In this document: positions 24,678 through 32,967 of the stretch, piece after piece
How the letters are laid out: the number at the start of each line of letters is the position of its first letter
How positions within the stretch are numbered: position 1 is the first letter of the stretch
NCBI GenBank assembly: GCA_015068235.1
Contig: SVKY01000008.1
Coordinates: forward strand, 1 to 55,674
Direction: 5' to 3'
DNA length: 55,674 nucleotides
Origin: Oscillospiraceae bacterium
GTDB taxonomy: Bacteria > Bacillota > Clostridia > Oscillospirales > Oscillospiraceae
Translations under genes and position numbers: made by a program
The notes under the pieces: model-generated
Database searches by the model: none
What the model saw: only the letters and a program-made list of their open reading frames with translations
What the model was told of the DNA's origin: nothing

Positions 24678-25994
24678 TCACTTTACAAAAGCGTTATAAA
24701 GCACTCTGACGGTTTGGGCATAGTCCTTGCTGTCCACGCCGACCAAAATGTTCAGTTCGTCGGGACCCTGGGAGATCATGCGGATATTGATGCCCTGTTC
24801 ACCCAGAGCGGCAAAAATCTTGCCCGATGTACCGGCACGGTATGCCATTTTTCGACCGACAACGGCGATGATCGAGATATGATCCACGACCTTGATATTG
24901 TCGGGTTTGATCTCACGGCGCAGATCCTCCGTAACGGAGTAAAGATGCGGCGTGAGCTTTTCCGACGGACAGACCAGGGAAACGCAGTCGATTCCGCTGG
25001 GCGTATAGCAAATGGGAACGGTATGGTCCTCAAAAATCTCAACGATGGAACGCAGTGTGCCGACTGCGCCTGCCATACCCTTTTTGGAGATGGTGACGAT
25101 GGAAAAATCGGTCTTGCCTGCGATGCCGGTGATAAAGCGCTGGGGGTGCTTCGACTCCTTAAATTCCTCGGAAACGAGAGTCCCGGGATGGTCGGGCTCG
25201 TTGGTGTTGCGGATGTTGAGCGGAATGCCCTTCTCACGCACCGGAAAAACGGTCATCTCATGCAGCACCTGTGCGCCGCTGTAAGAAAGCTGGCGCAGCT
25301 CGCTGTAGGTCGCACGCTCGATGGGCTTAGGATTTTCGACAATACGGGGGTCTGCCATCAAAATGCCCGAAACGTCCGTCCAGTTCTCATAAACATCGGC
25401 ATCGAGTGCTGCCGCTGCCAGTGCGCCCGTAATATCCGAGCCGCCTCTTGTCAGTGTGCGGATCTTGCCGTCGGGCATAAGACCGTAGAAGCCCGGAATC
25501 ACGGCGCAGCCGTCCGTGCCGACGATCTCACGCAGCTTTGCATAGGACTTTTCCTGATCGACCGTGCCGTCAAAATGGAAGAACAGCCAATCCTTCGCAT
25601 CGACGAAGGGGAAGCCCAAATATTCCGCCATCAAAATTGCCGACAAATATTCGCCTCTGGAGACCAGTTCTTCACGGGTGATGCCGTTTAGCATTTGCTC
25701 CCGCAGGGCTTCCAGCTCAGCGTCGATATTACATTTGAGCTCCAGCTGAGCGGCAATGGAGCGGTGGCGCTCGCAGATCATGTCGAAAATGCTGTCAAAC
25801 GACACGCCGTAGCGCATATGTGCATAGCACAGATACAAAAGATCCGTGATCTTATTGTCCTCTGAAAAACGTTTTCCTGCGGCGGACACGACCACCACTC
25901 GACGTGCCGGATCGCTGCGCACGATGTCACGAATCTTGCGATACTGCGTCGCATCCGCCATCGAGGTTCCACCGAATTTCAATACTTTTAACAT
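24678..25994 (-). CDS. lysC: Aspartate kinase with C-terminal ACT domains
   Basis: 438 residues. It phosphorylates aspartate, the first step of the aspartate family. The kinase domain has the classic KFGGTS start, the catalytic SRGEYLSA region and a GFYGL...TRGGSD motif for nucleotide and aspartate. Two ACT domains at the C-terminus (about 300-435, with SIVTISKKG and VVGRKM) indicate feedback control by an amino acid. Start at 25994 behind AGAGGA; the upstream in-frame extension has no RBS. Confidence 0.95.
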   Translation of the reverse strand: MLKVLKFGGTSMADATQYRKIRDIVRSDPARRVVVVSAAGKRFSEDNKITDLLYLCYAHMRYGVSFDSIFDMICERHRSIAAQLELKCNIDAELEALREQMLNGITREELVSRGEYLSAILMAEYLGFPFVDAKDWLFFHFDGTVDQEKSYAKLREIVGTDGCAVIPGFYGLMPDGKIRTLTRGGSDITGALAAAALDADVYENWTDVSGILMADPRIVENPKPIERATYSELRQLSYSGAQVLHEMTVFPVREKGIPLNIRNTNEPDHPGTLVSEEFKESKHPQRFITGIAGKTDFSIVTISKKGMAGAVGTLRSIVEIFEDHTVPICYTPSGIDCVSLVCPSEKLTPHLYSVTEDLRREIKPDNIKVVDHISIIAVVGRKMAYRAGTSGKIFAALGEQGINIRMISQGPDELNILVGVDSKDYAQTVRVLYNAFVK

Positions 25995-26005
25995 AAATTT
26001 TCCTC

Positions 26006-27160
26006 TTATACAATTGATGCAATGAAGCAAGTCGGATCGATCTGCTTTCTGGCTCTCGCCCAAGCATGTATCTCACTGACGGACACTTCTTTTGTTATTA
26101 TAGCGTGATCGAGTAATTTGTCAACATTTGTTTGCAGCCATTTATCCATGCTGTCCGTGCGGACATAGTAACGGCGCAAAATGCCCGAATTATCCACCGT
26201 CGCAGGCTCTAACTTGTCGGTATAGAAGGACTTCTTGCCATTTACAATGTCAAGACAGTCCTGCACAACATTATATGCTGTGGGATAACGACCTGCACCT
26301 TGTCCGTAAAAGCTCTGCTTGCCGATATACTTGCCTGTCAGGGAGATCAGGTTATTGTTATCCGGCACAGCGGCTTCGAGCATCGACATCGGCACAAACG
26401 TCGGCTCGATATATGCCGAAACGGTGCTTCCGGGCTTGCTCGCCGTTGCGATAAGCTTGCAGACACGGTTCATCTTCTTGCAAGCGCTGATGTCCTCGGC
26501 ACGCAGATTCTCAATGCCCCAAACATCAACATCCTTCTCCTCGACCACGCAGCCAAAGGCGACGTTTGCGGAGATGACGATCTTTCTGCGGATATCGCCG
26601 CCGTTTAGGTCGGCGGAAGGATCCGCTTCGGCATAGCCCAAACGCTGTGCCTCGGCAAGGGCATCGTCAAACGAGCCGCCCGAGGTGTGCATCGTGTCGA
26701 GCATAAAATTCGTCGTTCCGTTCATGATGCCGCTGACGCTGATGAGCTGCTCCTGCTTGAGCGCACGCTCGATGTTCGTCAGCCACGGAATGCCGCCGCC
26801 TGCTGCCGCCGTGCAGCGAAGTGCCGCACCGTTGGCTTTGGCAAGCTCGACCAGCTCACGATAATGCGCTGCGATCAGAAGCTTGTTTGCGGTAACAACG
26901 TTCTTTCCCGCCTTCAAAGAGGCAGTGACATATTCATACGCAGGATGCAAGCCGCCCATGGTTTCGACCACGGTATCGACAGAAGCATCTGCGCAGATCT
27001 CTTCAAAATTCTTCGTGACCTTGCAGGTGACATCAGGGCAGGGACGCAGATCCAAAACGTACGCCATCTCCATATCACTTCTCGCCTGCACAAATTCATA
27101 GACACCGCCACCGACGGTTCCATAGCCCAACAATGCGATGCGCATCGGGTTTTTCTGCAT
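26006..27160 (-). CDS. hom: Homoserine dehydrogenase
   Basis: 384 residues. It reduces aspartate semialdehyde to homoserine. The NAD(P) loop is LLGYGTVGGGV. TANKLLIAAHY and GIPWLTNIERAL are the family segments, with SGIMNGTTNFML at the active site. The catalytic lysine region DLNGGDIRRKIVI is shifted from the usual DVxGxDAxxK pattern. No separate C-terminal ACT domain is present, unlike many Gram-positive Hom proteins, so feedback control by threonine may be absent. It is the first gene of the operon. Confidence 0.93.
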   Translation of the reverse strand: MQKNPMRIALLGYGTVGGGVYEFVQARSDMEMAYVLDLRPCPDVTCKVTKNFEEICADASVDTVVETMGGLHPAYEYVTASLKAGKNVVTANKLLIAAHYRELVELAKANGAALRCTAAAGGGIPWLTNIERALKQEQLISVSGIMNGTTNFMLDTMHTSGGSFDDALAEAQRLGYAEADPSADLNGGDIRRKIVISANVAFGCVVEEKDVDVWGIENLRAEDISACKKMNRVCKLIATASKPGSTVSAYIEPTFVPMSMLEAAVPDNNNLISLTGKYIGKQSFYGQGAGRYPTAYNVVQDCLDIVNGKKSFYTDKLEPATVDNSGILRRYYVRTDSMDKWLQTNVDKLLDHAIITKEVSVSEIHAWARARKQIDPTCFIASIV

Positions 27161-27206
27161 AAAATTCGCCTTCCTTCGTGTTCAAGTGTCCACAAGAGAA
27201 AAACAC

Positions 27207-27235
27207 TTGCATTTTTCTGAAAAACAGTATATCAT
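27207..27235 (+). promoter_or_regulatory. Promoter of thrC-dapF
   Basis: TTGCAT (27207-27212), 17 bases, TATCAT (27230-27235). Its -10 overlaps the -10 of the divergent hom promoter. Confidence 0.8.
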
Positions 27236-27254
27236 ATAGAAAGAAAAAACGCAA
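27226..27254 (-). promoter_or_regulatory. Promoter of hom-lysC-asd
   Basis: Minus strand TTGCGT (27254-27249), 17 bases, TATACT (27231-27226). It shares bases 27230-27231 with the opposite -10 box. Confidence 0.8.
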
Positions 27255-27316
27255 GTAGCTGATTCCCTGATTTTTCAATATTTCATAATTTAAGGAAGCA
27301 CTTTGGAGGAATTTAT

Positions 27317-28765
27317 ATGAATTACCACAGCACAAGAAGCAATTTACCGACCACCGATGCGGCGAAAGCCGTTTTGCAGGGGCTTGCACCCGATGGCGGT
27401 CTGTTCGTGACCGATCGTTACGAGGACTTTGATTGGGAGGGTACACTGCGTCTCGACACCCTCGGCATGGCAAAAAAGATCCTCTCGACCCTTTTGCCCG
27501 AGATTCAGAATATGGATTCGCTGGTCGAGAAGGCATATCGCGGAAAATTTGAGACAGACGAGCTGACACCGCTTGTATCGGTTGCCGATCGATATGTTTT
27601 AGAGCTGTTCCGTGGTCCGACGTCGGCATTTAAGGATGTTGCGCTGTCGATGCTGCCACAGCTGATCACAGCCTCTCGCTCGCAGGAGCAGGTGCGAGAT
27701 GAAATTTTGATCCTGACGGCGACCTCCGGCGACACCGGAAAGGCGGCTTTGGCAGGTTTTTGCGATGTACCCGGTACGAAGATCATCGTTTTTTATCCCG
27801 ATGCAGGCGTTTCTGCCGTGCAGAAGGCGCAGATGGTCACGCAGGAGGGCAGCAATGTCTGTGTTTGCGCCGTGAGGGGCAATTTTGACGATACACAGAC
27901 GGGCGTGAAGAAGATTTTTGCCGCAGGGGTACCGAGCGATTGTGGCGTGCGCCTGTCGAGTGCAAATTCCATCAACATCGGACGTCTTGCGCCGCAGGTC
28001 GTGTACTATTTTAAGGCGTATGCGGATCTGCTGCAGCAAGGTCGCATTTGTCTTGGCGACAAGGTCGATTACGTTGTCCCGACGGGCAATTTTGGTGATA
28101 TTCTGGCAGGCTATTTGGCAAAACGCATGGGTCTGCCTGTCGGAAAGCTTGTCTGCGCCTCGAACCGCAACGACGTTTTGACCGACTTTCTGCGCACGGG
28201 TACTTATGACCGTCGCAGACCCTTCTATCGCACCATCTCGCCGTCGATGGATATTTTAGTTTCGAGCAACTTAGAGCGCCTGCTGTATCTTCTTTGCGAG
28301 GATTGCGATGAGGTCGCAGGTTATATGCGTGAGCTGAACGAAAACGGTTGCTACACTGTTTCCGATGCGCTTTTGAAAAAGCTGCAAGACGAATTTTCTT
28401 ACGGCTGCTGCGATGACGAGGAAACCAAGCGCACCATTGGGCGCGTTTGGAAGGAAAACGGCTATCTCATGGACACGCACACCGCCGTTGCATGGTGTGT
28501 GGCTGAGGATCAAAAGACGGATGCGCCTGTGGTCGTTCTCTCGACCGCCTCGGCATATAAATTCCCGGCTGCGGTCCTCTCTGCTCTCGGTGAAGAGGTC
28601 TGCGAGGATGAATTTGAGGTCATGCGCCGCTTGAATGAGGTCACGAAGGTACCCATTCCCAAAGCCCTTGCCGAGCTTAAAAGCAAGACCGTTCGCCACA
28701 CGGACGTCATCGATCGTGAGCAGATGCAAAGCTACGTTCTCGGCAAGATCGATCACTGGAACTGA
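27317..28765 (+). CDS. thrC: Threonine synthase
   Basis: 482 residues, the long form. It converts O-phosphohomoserine to threonine with PLP. The cofactor lysine is Lys106 in GPTSAFKD. ATSGDTGKAAL is the phosphate-binding loop region and VPTGNFGDILAGYLAK a further family motif. RBS GGAGG. No kinase for homoserine (thrB) is in the window, so it must be elsewhere. dapF follows three bases after the stop. Confidence 0.95.
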   Translation: MNYHSTRSNLPTTDAAKAVLQGLAPDGGLFVTDRYEDFDWEGTLRLDTLGMAKKILSTLLPEIQNMDSLVEKAYRGKFETDELTPLVSVADRYVLELFRGPTSAFKDVALSMLPQLITASRSQEQVRDEILILTATSGDTGKAALAGFCDVPGTKIIVFYPDAGVSAVQKAQMVTQEGSNVCVCAVRGNFDDTQTGVKKIFAAGVPSDCGVRLSSANSINIGRLAPQVVYYFKAYADLLQQGRICLGDKVDYVVPTGNFGDILAGYLAKRMGLPVGKLVCASNRNDVLTDFLRTGTYDRRRPFYRTISPSMDILVSSNLERLLYLLCEDCDEVAGYMRELNENGCYTVSDALLKKLQDEFSYGCCDDEETKRTIGRVWKENGYLMDTHTAVAWCVAEDQKTDAPVVVLSTASAYKFPAAVLSALGEEVCEDEFEVMRRLNEVTKVPIPKALAELKSKTVRHTDVIDREQMQSYVLGKIDHWN

Positions 28766-28768
28766 GCC

Positions 28769-29566
28769 ATGGAATATTGGAAATACAGCGGTGCAGGTAA
28801 CGATTTTGTCCTGCTCGACAACCGTGACGGCAGGCTCTGCGACTATCCGAGCCTTGCACGAAGCCTGTGTGACCGCAAAAGCGGCATCGGTGCGGACGGG
28901 CTGATCGTAATAGAGCCTGCGCTGCAAGACGGCGATATCCGCATGACATTTTTCAACAATGACGGCTCGAGCGCCGAAATGTGCGGCAACGGCGCACGCT
29001 GTCTTTGCCGCCACTGCTTCGACCTCGGCATCTGCGGCACGAAGCAAAAAATTGAAACGCCCGCCGGCATGGTCTGCGGCGAGCGACTTTCGGAGAATCA
29101 ATATAAAATTCGCTTGAACCGTCCAAGCGAGCTGAAATTACAAATGCAGGTCGGTGAAACGCTCTGTGATTATGTGGTTTTGGGCGAAAATGGTATTCCT
29201 CATGCGGCGGTTTCGGCTAATTTGGGCGAAAATCGAGCGTTTTTGAGCGATTTTGCACGTTTGCTTCGCTACGCTTCTGAATTTCCGAAGGGCGCAAATG
29301 TGAATCTGTATACGATTGTTGATTGTGACCGCATTCTGCTTTTGACCTATGAGCGAGGCGTGGAGGATTTCACACTTGCCTGCGGCACAGGCACAGGCGC
29401 AACGGTTTACGCCCTGCATAAAAGGGGGCTACTTCGAGGCGTTCACACGAGAGTGGATGTCGATGGCGGCACGCTGTTTGTCGATATTGACGATGGTGAG
29501 ATCTATTTAAGCGGACCCGCCGAGCTGATCAGTCACGGAAATATGGACGATACGAAACCCTTATAA
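28769..29566 (+). CDS. dapF: Diaminopimelate epimerase
   Basis: 265 residues. It interconverts LL- and meso-diaminopimelate for lysine and peptidoglycan. The two catalytic cysteines are Cys72 (AEMCGNGARC) and Cys205 (LACGTGTGA). The start YSGAGNDFVL is typical. It is coupled to thrC; together with the divergent hom-lysC-asd operon it makes an aspartate-family locus. An R1 repeat starts immediately after the stop. Confidence 0.95.
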   Translation: MEYWKYSGAGNDFVLLDNRDGRLCDYPSLARSLCDRKSGIGADGLIVIEPALQDGDIRMTFFNNDGSSAEMCGNGARCLCRHCFDLGICGTKQKIETPAGMVCGERLSENQYKIRLNRPSELKLQMQVGETLCDYVVLGENGIPHAAVSANLGENRAFLSDFARLLRYASEFPKGANVNLYTIVDCDRILLLTYERGVEDFTLACGTGTGATVYALHKRGLLRGVHTRVDVDGGTLFVDIDDGEIYLSGPAELISHGNMDDTKPL

Positions 29567-29567
29567 A

Positions 29568-29908
29568 AATCCCGATTTATCGCTCTGTGCATGCACTCCT
29601 TGTAATGTCATTCTGAGGGAGCTTGCGACCGAAGAATCTTAGCGAGGGTATCGAAAATGCGTACAAGGCTTCGGTTTGCACCACTGCGTGGGGCGTGACT
29701 TTCTTGTTTCGCCAAGAAAGTCACCAAAGAAGGCGACAAGGAGAGGCGCTGTCGGTTGCGGCGATCGTTTCTACTTCCAGCTCGTGACTGCCTATCTCGC
29801 CGCAAAGCCGCCCTCTCCTTGACCTCTCCCGGCTCGCTGCGCGTGGTCGTTACAGCGTTGTAGTCGTGACGTCGATTATGTGCGCAACTCAGCGATAAAT
29901 CGGAATTT
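29568..29908. repeat. R1 element, longest form (about 340 bp)
   Basis: Ends TCCCGATTTATCGCT and CTCAGCGATAAATCGGAATTTT. The interior includes a CATTCTGAGGGAGC...GAAGAATCTTAGCGAG stretch seen in related form in the copy at 47836, and an inverted pair ACTTTCTTG/CAAGAAAGT. It abuts the dapF stop codon. Confidence 0.85.
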
Positions 29909-29930
29909 TGCATTAATTTATATAATTTTA

Positions 29931-29960
29931 GCCTGTCACGGATCGTGGCAGGCTCTTTTT
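29931..29960 (+). terminator. Terminator of thrC-dapF
   Basis: GCCTGTCACG / CGTGGCAGGC stem with a 3-base loop, then TCTTTTT. It now lies about 365 bases after dapF, with the R1 element in between. Confidence 0.88.
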
Positions 29961-29965
29961 ATGTA

Positions 29966-30011
29966 ATACTAATCGCCGATTAAAACATTCATTTTAATTG
30001 GTGATTGGTAT
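29966..30011. repeat. R4, 46-base inverted repeat, free-standing
   Basis: Arms ATACTAATCGCCGATTAAAA and TTTTAATTGGTGATTGGTAT around CATTCA. It is the reverse-orientation counterpart of the copy nested in R1 at 11656. It encodes the last five residues (IPITN) and the stop of the minus-strand gene that ends at 29994. Confidence 0.9.
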
Positions 30012-30590
30012 AAGAGAAACGCTCTGATTAGGTCTTTTCGCATCGAGCGTGAGGGCGGTAAGCTCAATGCCATTACAATAAAGCCGATAGCTTCCGTAAG
30101 GAATGCCCAAAAACTCGCACGTTAGGTCTTGTCCCACCTGCGCATATACGGTTTTTCTGCGCTCAAAGCCGTCTCCGATGATGCAAAATTCATAAATCTC
30201 CCTCGATGCGATCAACTCCGTGCGGATGCTTCCGACAGGCTCAGCGGTAAAATGCACCACATTATCCTCTGCCCAACCGCAGCCGTTTTGCATCGTGACC
30301 GTGCGGTTAGAATGCAGAAAAAACGCTGCGCTCAGTTCTCCGCAGATGGCATAATAGCTTCCCTCGGGCAGTAATTTGCTCACAGCTTGTCCCCCCTGCG
30401 GTGAAAGCGTTTGCAGGAGTTTTCCCGAGGCATCAAACAGGCGAACCTCCTGCGATGTGGAAAATTTCACCCTTTGCCACGCATAAACCGTATTTTCCTG
30501 CTGCTCGGCGGCAAAAATAACCGCTACCGCCGTCATCGCAAGAAGCATTAAACCACAAGCACATATCATGCGCAAAATTGAACGTTTCAT
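29994..30590 (-). CDS. Small secreted protein with Cna-B-like features
   Basis: 198 residues. An N-terminal signal or membrane segment (about 5-30) is followed by beta-rich sequence. The LPEGSYYAICGE and IPYGSYRLYCNG patterns resemble the ends of strands in prealbumin-like Cna-B domains, suggesting two such repeats. No sortase motif is present. Start at 30590 behind GGAGGG. The last residues and the TAA stop lie inside the R4 inverted repeat, so the original 3' end has been replaced. Confidence 0.7.
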   Translation of the reverse strand: MKRSILRMICACGLMLLAMTAVAVIFAAEQQENTVYAWQRVKFSTSQEVRLFDASGKLLQTLSPQGGQAVSKLLPEGSYYAICGELSAAFFLHSNRTVTMQNGCGWAEDNVVHFTAEPVGSIRTELIASREIYEFCIIGDGFERRKTVYAQVGQDLTCEFLGIPYGSYRLYCNGIELTALTLDAKRPNQSVSLIPITN

Positions 30591-30614
30591 AAAAATCCCT
30601 CCATCAACAATGTT

Positions 30615-30752
30615 CAAATTCCGATTTGTCGAGCAGTTTCGTATTTCAAATCGTAGGGGCGGACGACTCTGTCCGCCCTGTGTAGGCACTTCGTGTGGGC
30701 GGACAGAGTCGTCCGCCCCTACGAACAAACAGCTCGATAAATCGGAATTTTG
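30615..30752. repeat. R1 element with GC-rich hairpin core
   Basis: Ends AATTCCGATTTGTCGAGC and GCTCGATAAATCGGAATTT. Inside, GTAGGGGCGGACGACTC and its complement form a strong stem, with a second GGCGGACAGAGTCG copy. It begins 25 bases upstream of the small secreted protein start, so it forms part of that gene's leader. Confidence 0.9.
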
Positions 30753-30814
30753 AGGTTTTGTCTCTATGATGAAGTATATCGCCGTTGTCTGCGAAAAATC
30801 GTCGAGAAAAGCAG

Positions 30815-30843
30815 GTATAAAAGTTATTTTTCGTGTCGATACT
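30815..30843 (+). promoter_or_regulatory. Candidate forespore (sigma-F-like) promoter
   Basis: GTATA (30815-30819), 15 bases, GTCGATACT (30835-30843). It agrees with the Bacillus sigma-F pattern GYATA-N15-GGnnAnAnT at most positions. The fit with a SpoIIQ-like gene makes it plausible. Spacing and match are the only evidence. Confidence 0.5.
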
Positions 30844-30862
30844 TTTGCTCGGAGGTGCTTTT

Positions 30863-31507
30863 ATGCAAAACAACAAATTTTTGAATTTCATCAAAGCAAA
30901 GGGCTACTACATAGTCCTGCTCATTTGTGCAGTGGCTGTGGGAGTAACCGGTTATTTTCTGCTGACGGCAGACGAAGAGGCTAAGCCAAAAGTCGAAGCA
31001 GTCGCAAACGTAACAGAGCCTGACAGCTCGCAAGAGGAACCTGCGCAGTCGGTTGCGGCAATGCAGACCGAAGAGCCTACCACGGTGATGCCGAGCAAGC
31101 CATTCCGTCTGAAGCGCCCTGTTGAAGGCGAAGCCGTAACGGCATTTGCGGCAGATCATCTTGCCTACAACGCAACGACAAAGGATTGGCGCACACACGA
31201 GGGCTTAGACATCGAAGCGGTTATCGGTCAGGAGGTTTATGCGGCAGCAGACGGCTCCGTGCTGACGATCTATGACGATGAAAACTACGGCATGACGGTG
31301 GTTTTGCGCCATACCGATGGCTATAGCACGCATTATTCCAATTTGTCCGAGGAAATTGCCGTAGAGGTCGGACAAAGTGTCGGCGCAGGCGGCGTTTTGG
31401 GCACAGTCGGAAACACCGCAAATTCCGAAACAGCAACCCAACCGCATCTGCATTTTTCGCTCTATCGGGATAACGTGCCTCTCGATCCGGAAGAATTTTT
31501 TGAATAA
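30863..31507 (+). CDS. SpoIIQ-like membrane-anchored M23 (LytM) peptidase
   Basis: 214 residues. A short cytoplasmic tail, one membrane helix (about 14-34), an acidic linker and a LytM domain (about 90-214) match SpoIIQ, the forespore protein that pairs with SpoIIIAH across the engulfment septum. Unlike the degenerate Bacillus protein, the zinc residues are all present: His112 and Asp116 (HEGLD) and His195/His197 (HLH). It therefore could be catalytic, as in other Clostridia. RBS GGAGGTG. A general cell-wall peptidase is the alternative. Confidence 0.78.
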   Translation: MQNNKFLNFIKAKGYYIVLLICAVAVGVTGYFLLTADEEAKPKVEAVANVTEPDSSQEEPAQSVAAMQTEEPTTVMPSKPFRLKRPVEGEAVTAFAADHLAYNATTKDWRTHEGLDIEAVIGQEVYAAADGSVLTIYDDENYGMTVVLRHTDGYSTHYSNLSEEIAVEVGQSVGAGGVLGTVGNTANSETATQPHLHFSLYRDNVPLDPEEFFE

Positions 31508-31510
31508 AGC

Positions 31511-31552
31511 GCAAAAGAGCGTGCTCAAGACGGGCACGCTCTTGCATTGTTT
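31511..31552 (+). terminator. Terminator of the SpoIIQ-like gene
   Basis: GCAAAAGAGCGTGC / GCACGCTCTTGC stem followed by ATTGTTTT. Confidence 0.8.
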
Positions 31553-31566
31553 TGGCAGAAAATTTC

Positions 31567-31595
31567 TTGACAAAAATCAAATCGAAAATTATACT
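31567..31595 (+). promoter_or_regulatory. Promoter of the XRE regulator gene
   Basis: TTGACA (31567-31572), 17 bases, TATACT (31590-31595). The whole R1 copy at 31622 lies between this promoter and the gene. Confidence 0.85.
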
Positions 31596-31621
31596 ATTAA
31601 ATTATAGAAATCTAATCATCC

Positions 31622-31719
31622 ATTTCCGATTTATCAGTGAGAATAAAGAGTAATGATGAAGGATGAAAGAGTCGTTGCACTTTCGTAATTTGTCGTTCTG
31701 CCCGATAAATCGGAAGTTG
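31622..31719. repeat. R1 element inside a 5' untranslated region
   Basis: Ends TTTCCGATTTATCAGTGA and GCCCGATAAATCGGAAGTT. The interior (ATGATGAAGGATGAA) is shared, in inverse orientation, with the copy at 47836. Confidence 0.88.
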
Positions 31720-31751
31720 AATTGCGCCAACACACAAAGCGAGGAACAAAA

Positions 31752-32336
31752 ATGAACGATGTAAAATCGATTGTTGCAAAAAATATTGCCACCTTGCGTC
31801 AGAAAAAAGGGCTGACGCAGCTTGAGCTTGCAGAGCGCCTAAATTATTCCGACAAGGCGATCTCAAAATGGGAACGTGCAGAATCCATGCCGGACATTTC
31901 CGTTTTGGTCGAGCTTGCAGGGCTGTTCGAGGTTTCCATGGATTTTCTGATCTTGGGCAAGGAACCGACATCCGAGAAAGAACAGCAGACCGTTTATCGC
32001 CACAGCATCATCAGTGCCGTTTCGGTGATGCTGGTGTGGTTGATCGCTGTGCTTTCTTTCGTGCTGACAACAATCCTTTTTCCAAAAATGAACGGTCATT
32101 GGCTTGCATTCGTCTATGCGGTGCCCATCAGCATGATCGTTTGGTTGGTATTCAACAGCATTTGGTTTCAGCCTCGTTTGAATTATCTGATCGTTTCGCT
32201 TTTGATGTGGACATGCCTGGCAAGCATTCATTTGACAGCACTGATGCTTGGCGCAAATATTTGGCTGGTCTATATTTTGGGCATCCCGGGGCAGCTGATC
32301 ATTTCGCTTTGGTCCGTTATGAGAAAAAGAAAATAA
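31752..32336 (+). CDS. XRE-family helix-turn-helix protein with C-terminal membrane segments
   Basis: 194 residues. The N-terminal HTH (about 6-62: NIATLRQKKGLTQLELAERL, YSDKAISKWERAES) is of the Cro/CI type. Residues 95-190 contain four hydrophobic segments, so the DNA-binding domain is tethered to the membrane. Such proteins are thought to sense envelope or small-molecule signals; the ligand is unknown. RBS GAGGAA. It is monocistronic. Confidence 0.88.
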   Translation: MNDVKSIVAKNIATLRQKKGLTQLELAERLNYSDKAISKWERAESMPDISVLVELAGLFEVSMDFLILGKEPTSEKEQQTVYRHSIISAVSVMLVWLIAVLSFVLTTILFPKMNGHWLAFVYAVPISMIVWLVFNSIWFQPRLNYLIVSLLMWTCLASIHLTALMLGANIWLVYILGIPGQLIISLWSVMRKRK

Positions 32337-32339
32337 AAT

Positions 32340-32367
32340 GCAGGCTGTTCTAAACAGGACAGCCTGC
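32340..32367. terminator. Hairpin between the convergent XRE and pcp genes
   Basis: GCAGGCTGTTCT / AGGACAGCCTGC with loop AAAC. The better U-run is on the minus strand. Confidence 0.8.
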
Positions 32368-32373
32368 GAAAAT

Positions 32374-32952
32374 TTAGTATAAGGCACTGATGGCAGCTGT
32401 TAAGGCTCGGACGATTTGCTCCAGCGGCATGGAGGGCTGATCCGCCTTTGCCTGCTCGGGCAGGTACGGCACGTGGATAAACGCACATGCAACGCCCTCG
32501 TGCAGTAGCGTAAAAAGAAGGTCGTTGCAGACAAATGTGCCTGCGCTGTAGGACATCTGCGAGCGTACACCTGCCTGCTCGATCGCATTTGCCATTTTTC
32601 GAACGGGCAAGGTAGAAAAATATGCCTTCGGTGCACCATCGATGACGGGAATATCTTGGGGCATATTTTTTTCGTTGTCAAAAATCGTCGCATATCGCAG
32701 ATTGATCGCCACATATTCCGGCGTGACGGCGCTTCTGCCGCCTGCCTGACCGATGCAGAGCACTGCATCGGGCTTTTTTTCTCTGACCGCTGATAAAACC
32801 GTCTGCGCCGCCTTTCCGAATACGGTCGGGATTTGGAGCTTTTCAAGACGGTAAGCGCCGATCGTATCGTCCAAACGAGAAACCGCCTCCCAGGACGGAT
32901 TGAGCTTTTCACCGCCGAAGGGATCAAAGCCCGTGATCAAAAGTGTTTTCAT
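32374..32952 (-). CDS. pcp: Pyroglutamyl-peptidase I
   Basis: 192 residues. It removes N-terminal pyroglutamate from peptides. The C15 family residues are visible: glutamate in GQAGGRSAVTPEYVAIN, nucleophile cysteine in SAGTFVCN and histidine in FIHVPYLPEQ. The start is ITGFDPFGGEKLNPSW. The start codon at 32952 has a weak AGGGAA site, and an R1 repeat ends about 15 bases upstream, so the leader has been rebuilt by the repeat. Confidence 0.94.
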   Translation of the reverse strand: MKTLLITGFDPFGGEKLNPSWEAVSRLDDTIGAYRLEKLQIPTVFGKAAQTVLSAVREKKPDAVLCIGQAGGRSAVTPEYVAINLRYATIFDNEKNMPQDIPVIDGAPKAYFSTLPVRKMANAIEQAGVRSQMSYSAGTFVCNDLLFTLLHEGVACAFIHVPYLPEQAKADQPSMPLEQIVRALTAAISALY

Positions 32953-32967
32953 ATCATTCCCTATCAA

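Noticed and set aside
27255-27316. Threonine leader peptide or T-box upstream of thrC
   Set aside because: Only about 75 bases of leader, no run of Thr codons, no terminator/antiterminator pair and no T-box sequence.
29966-30011. R4 as an ordinary terminator
   Set aside because: The stem is AT-rich, lacks a U-run, and the same palindrome occurs nested in an R1 element; a good terminator already lies at 29931-29960.
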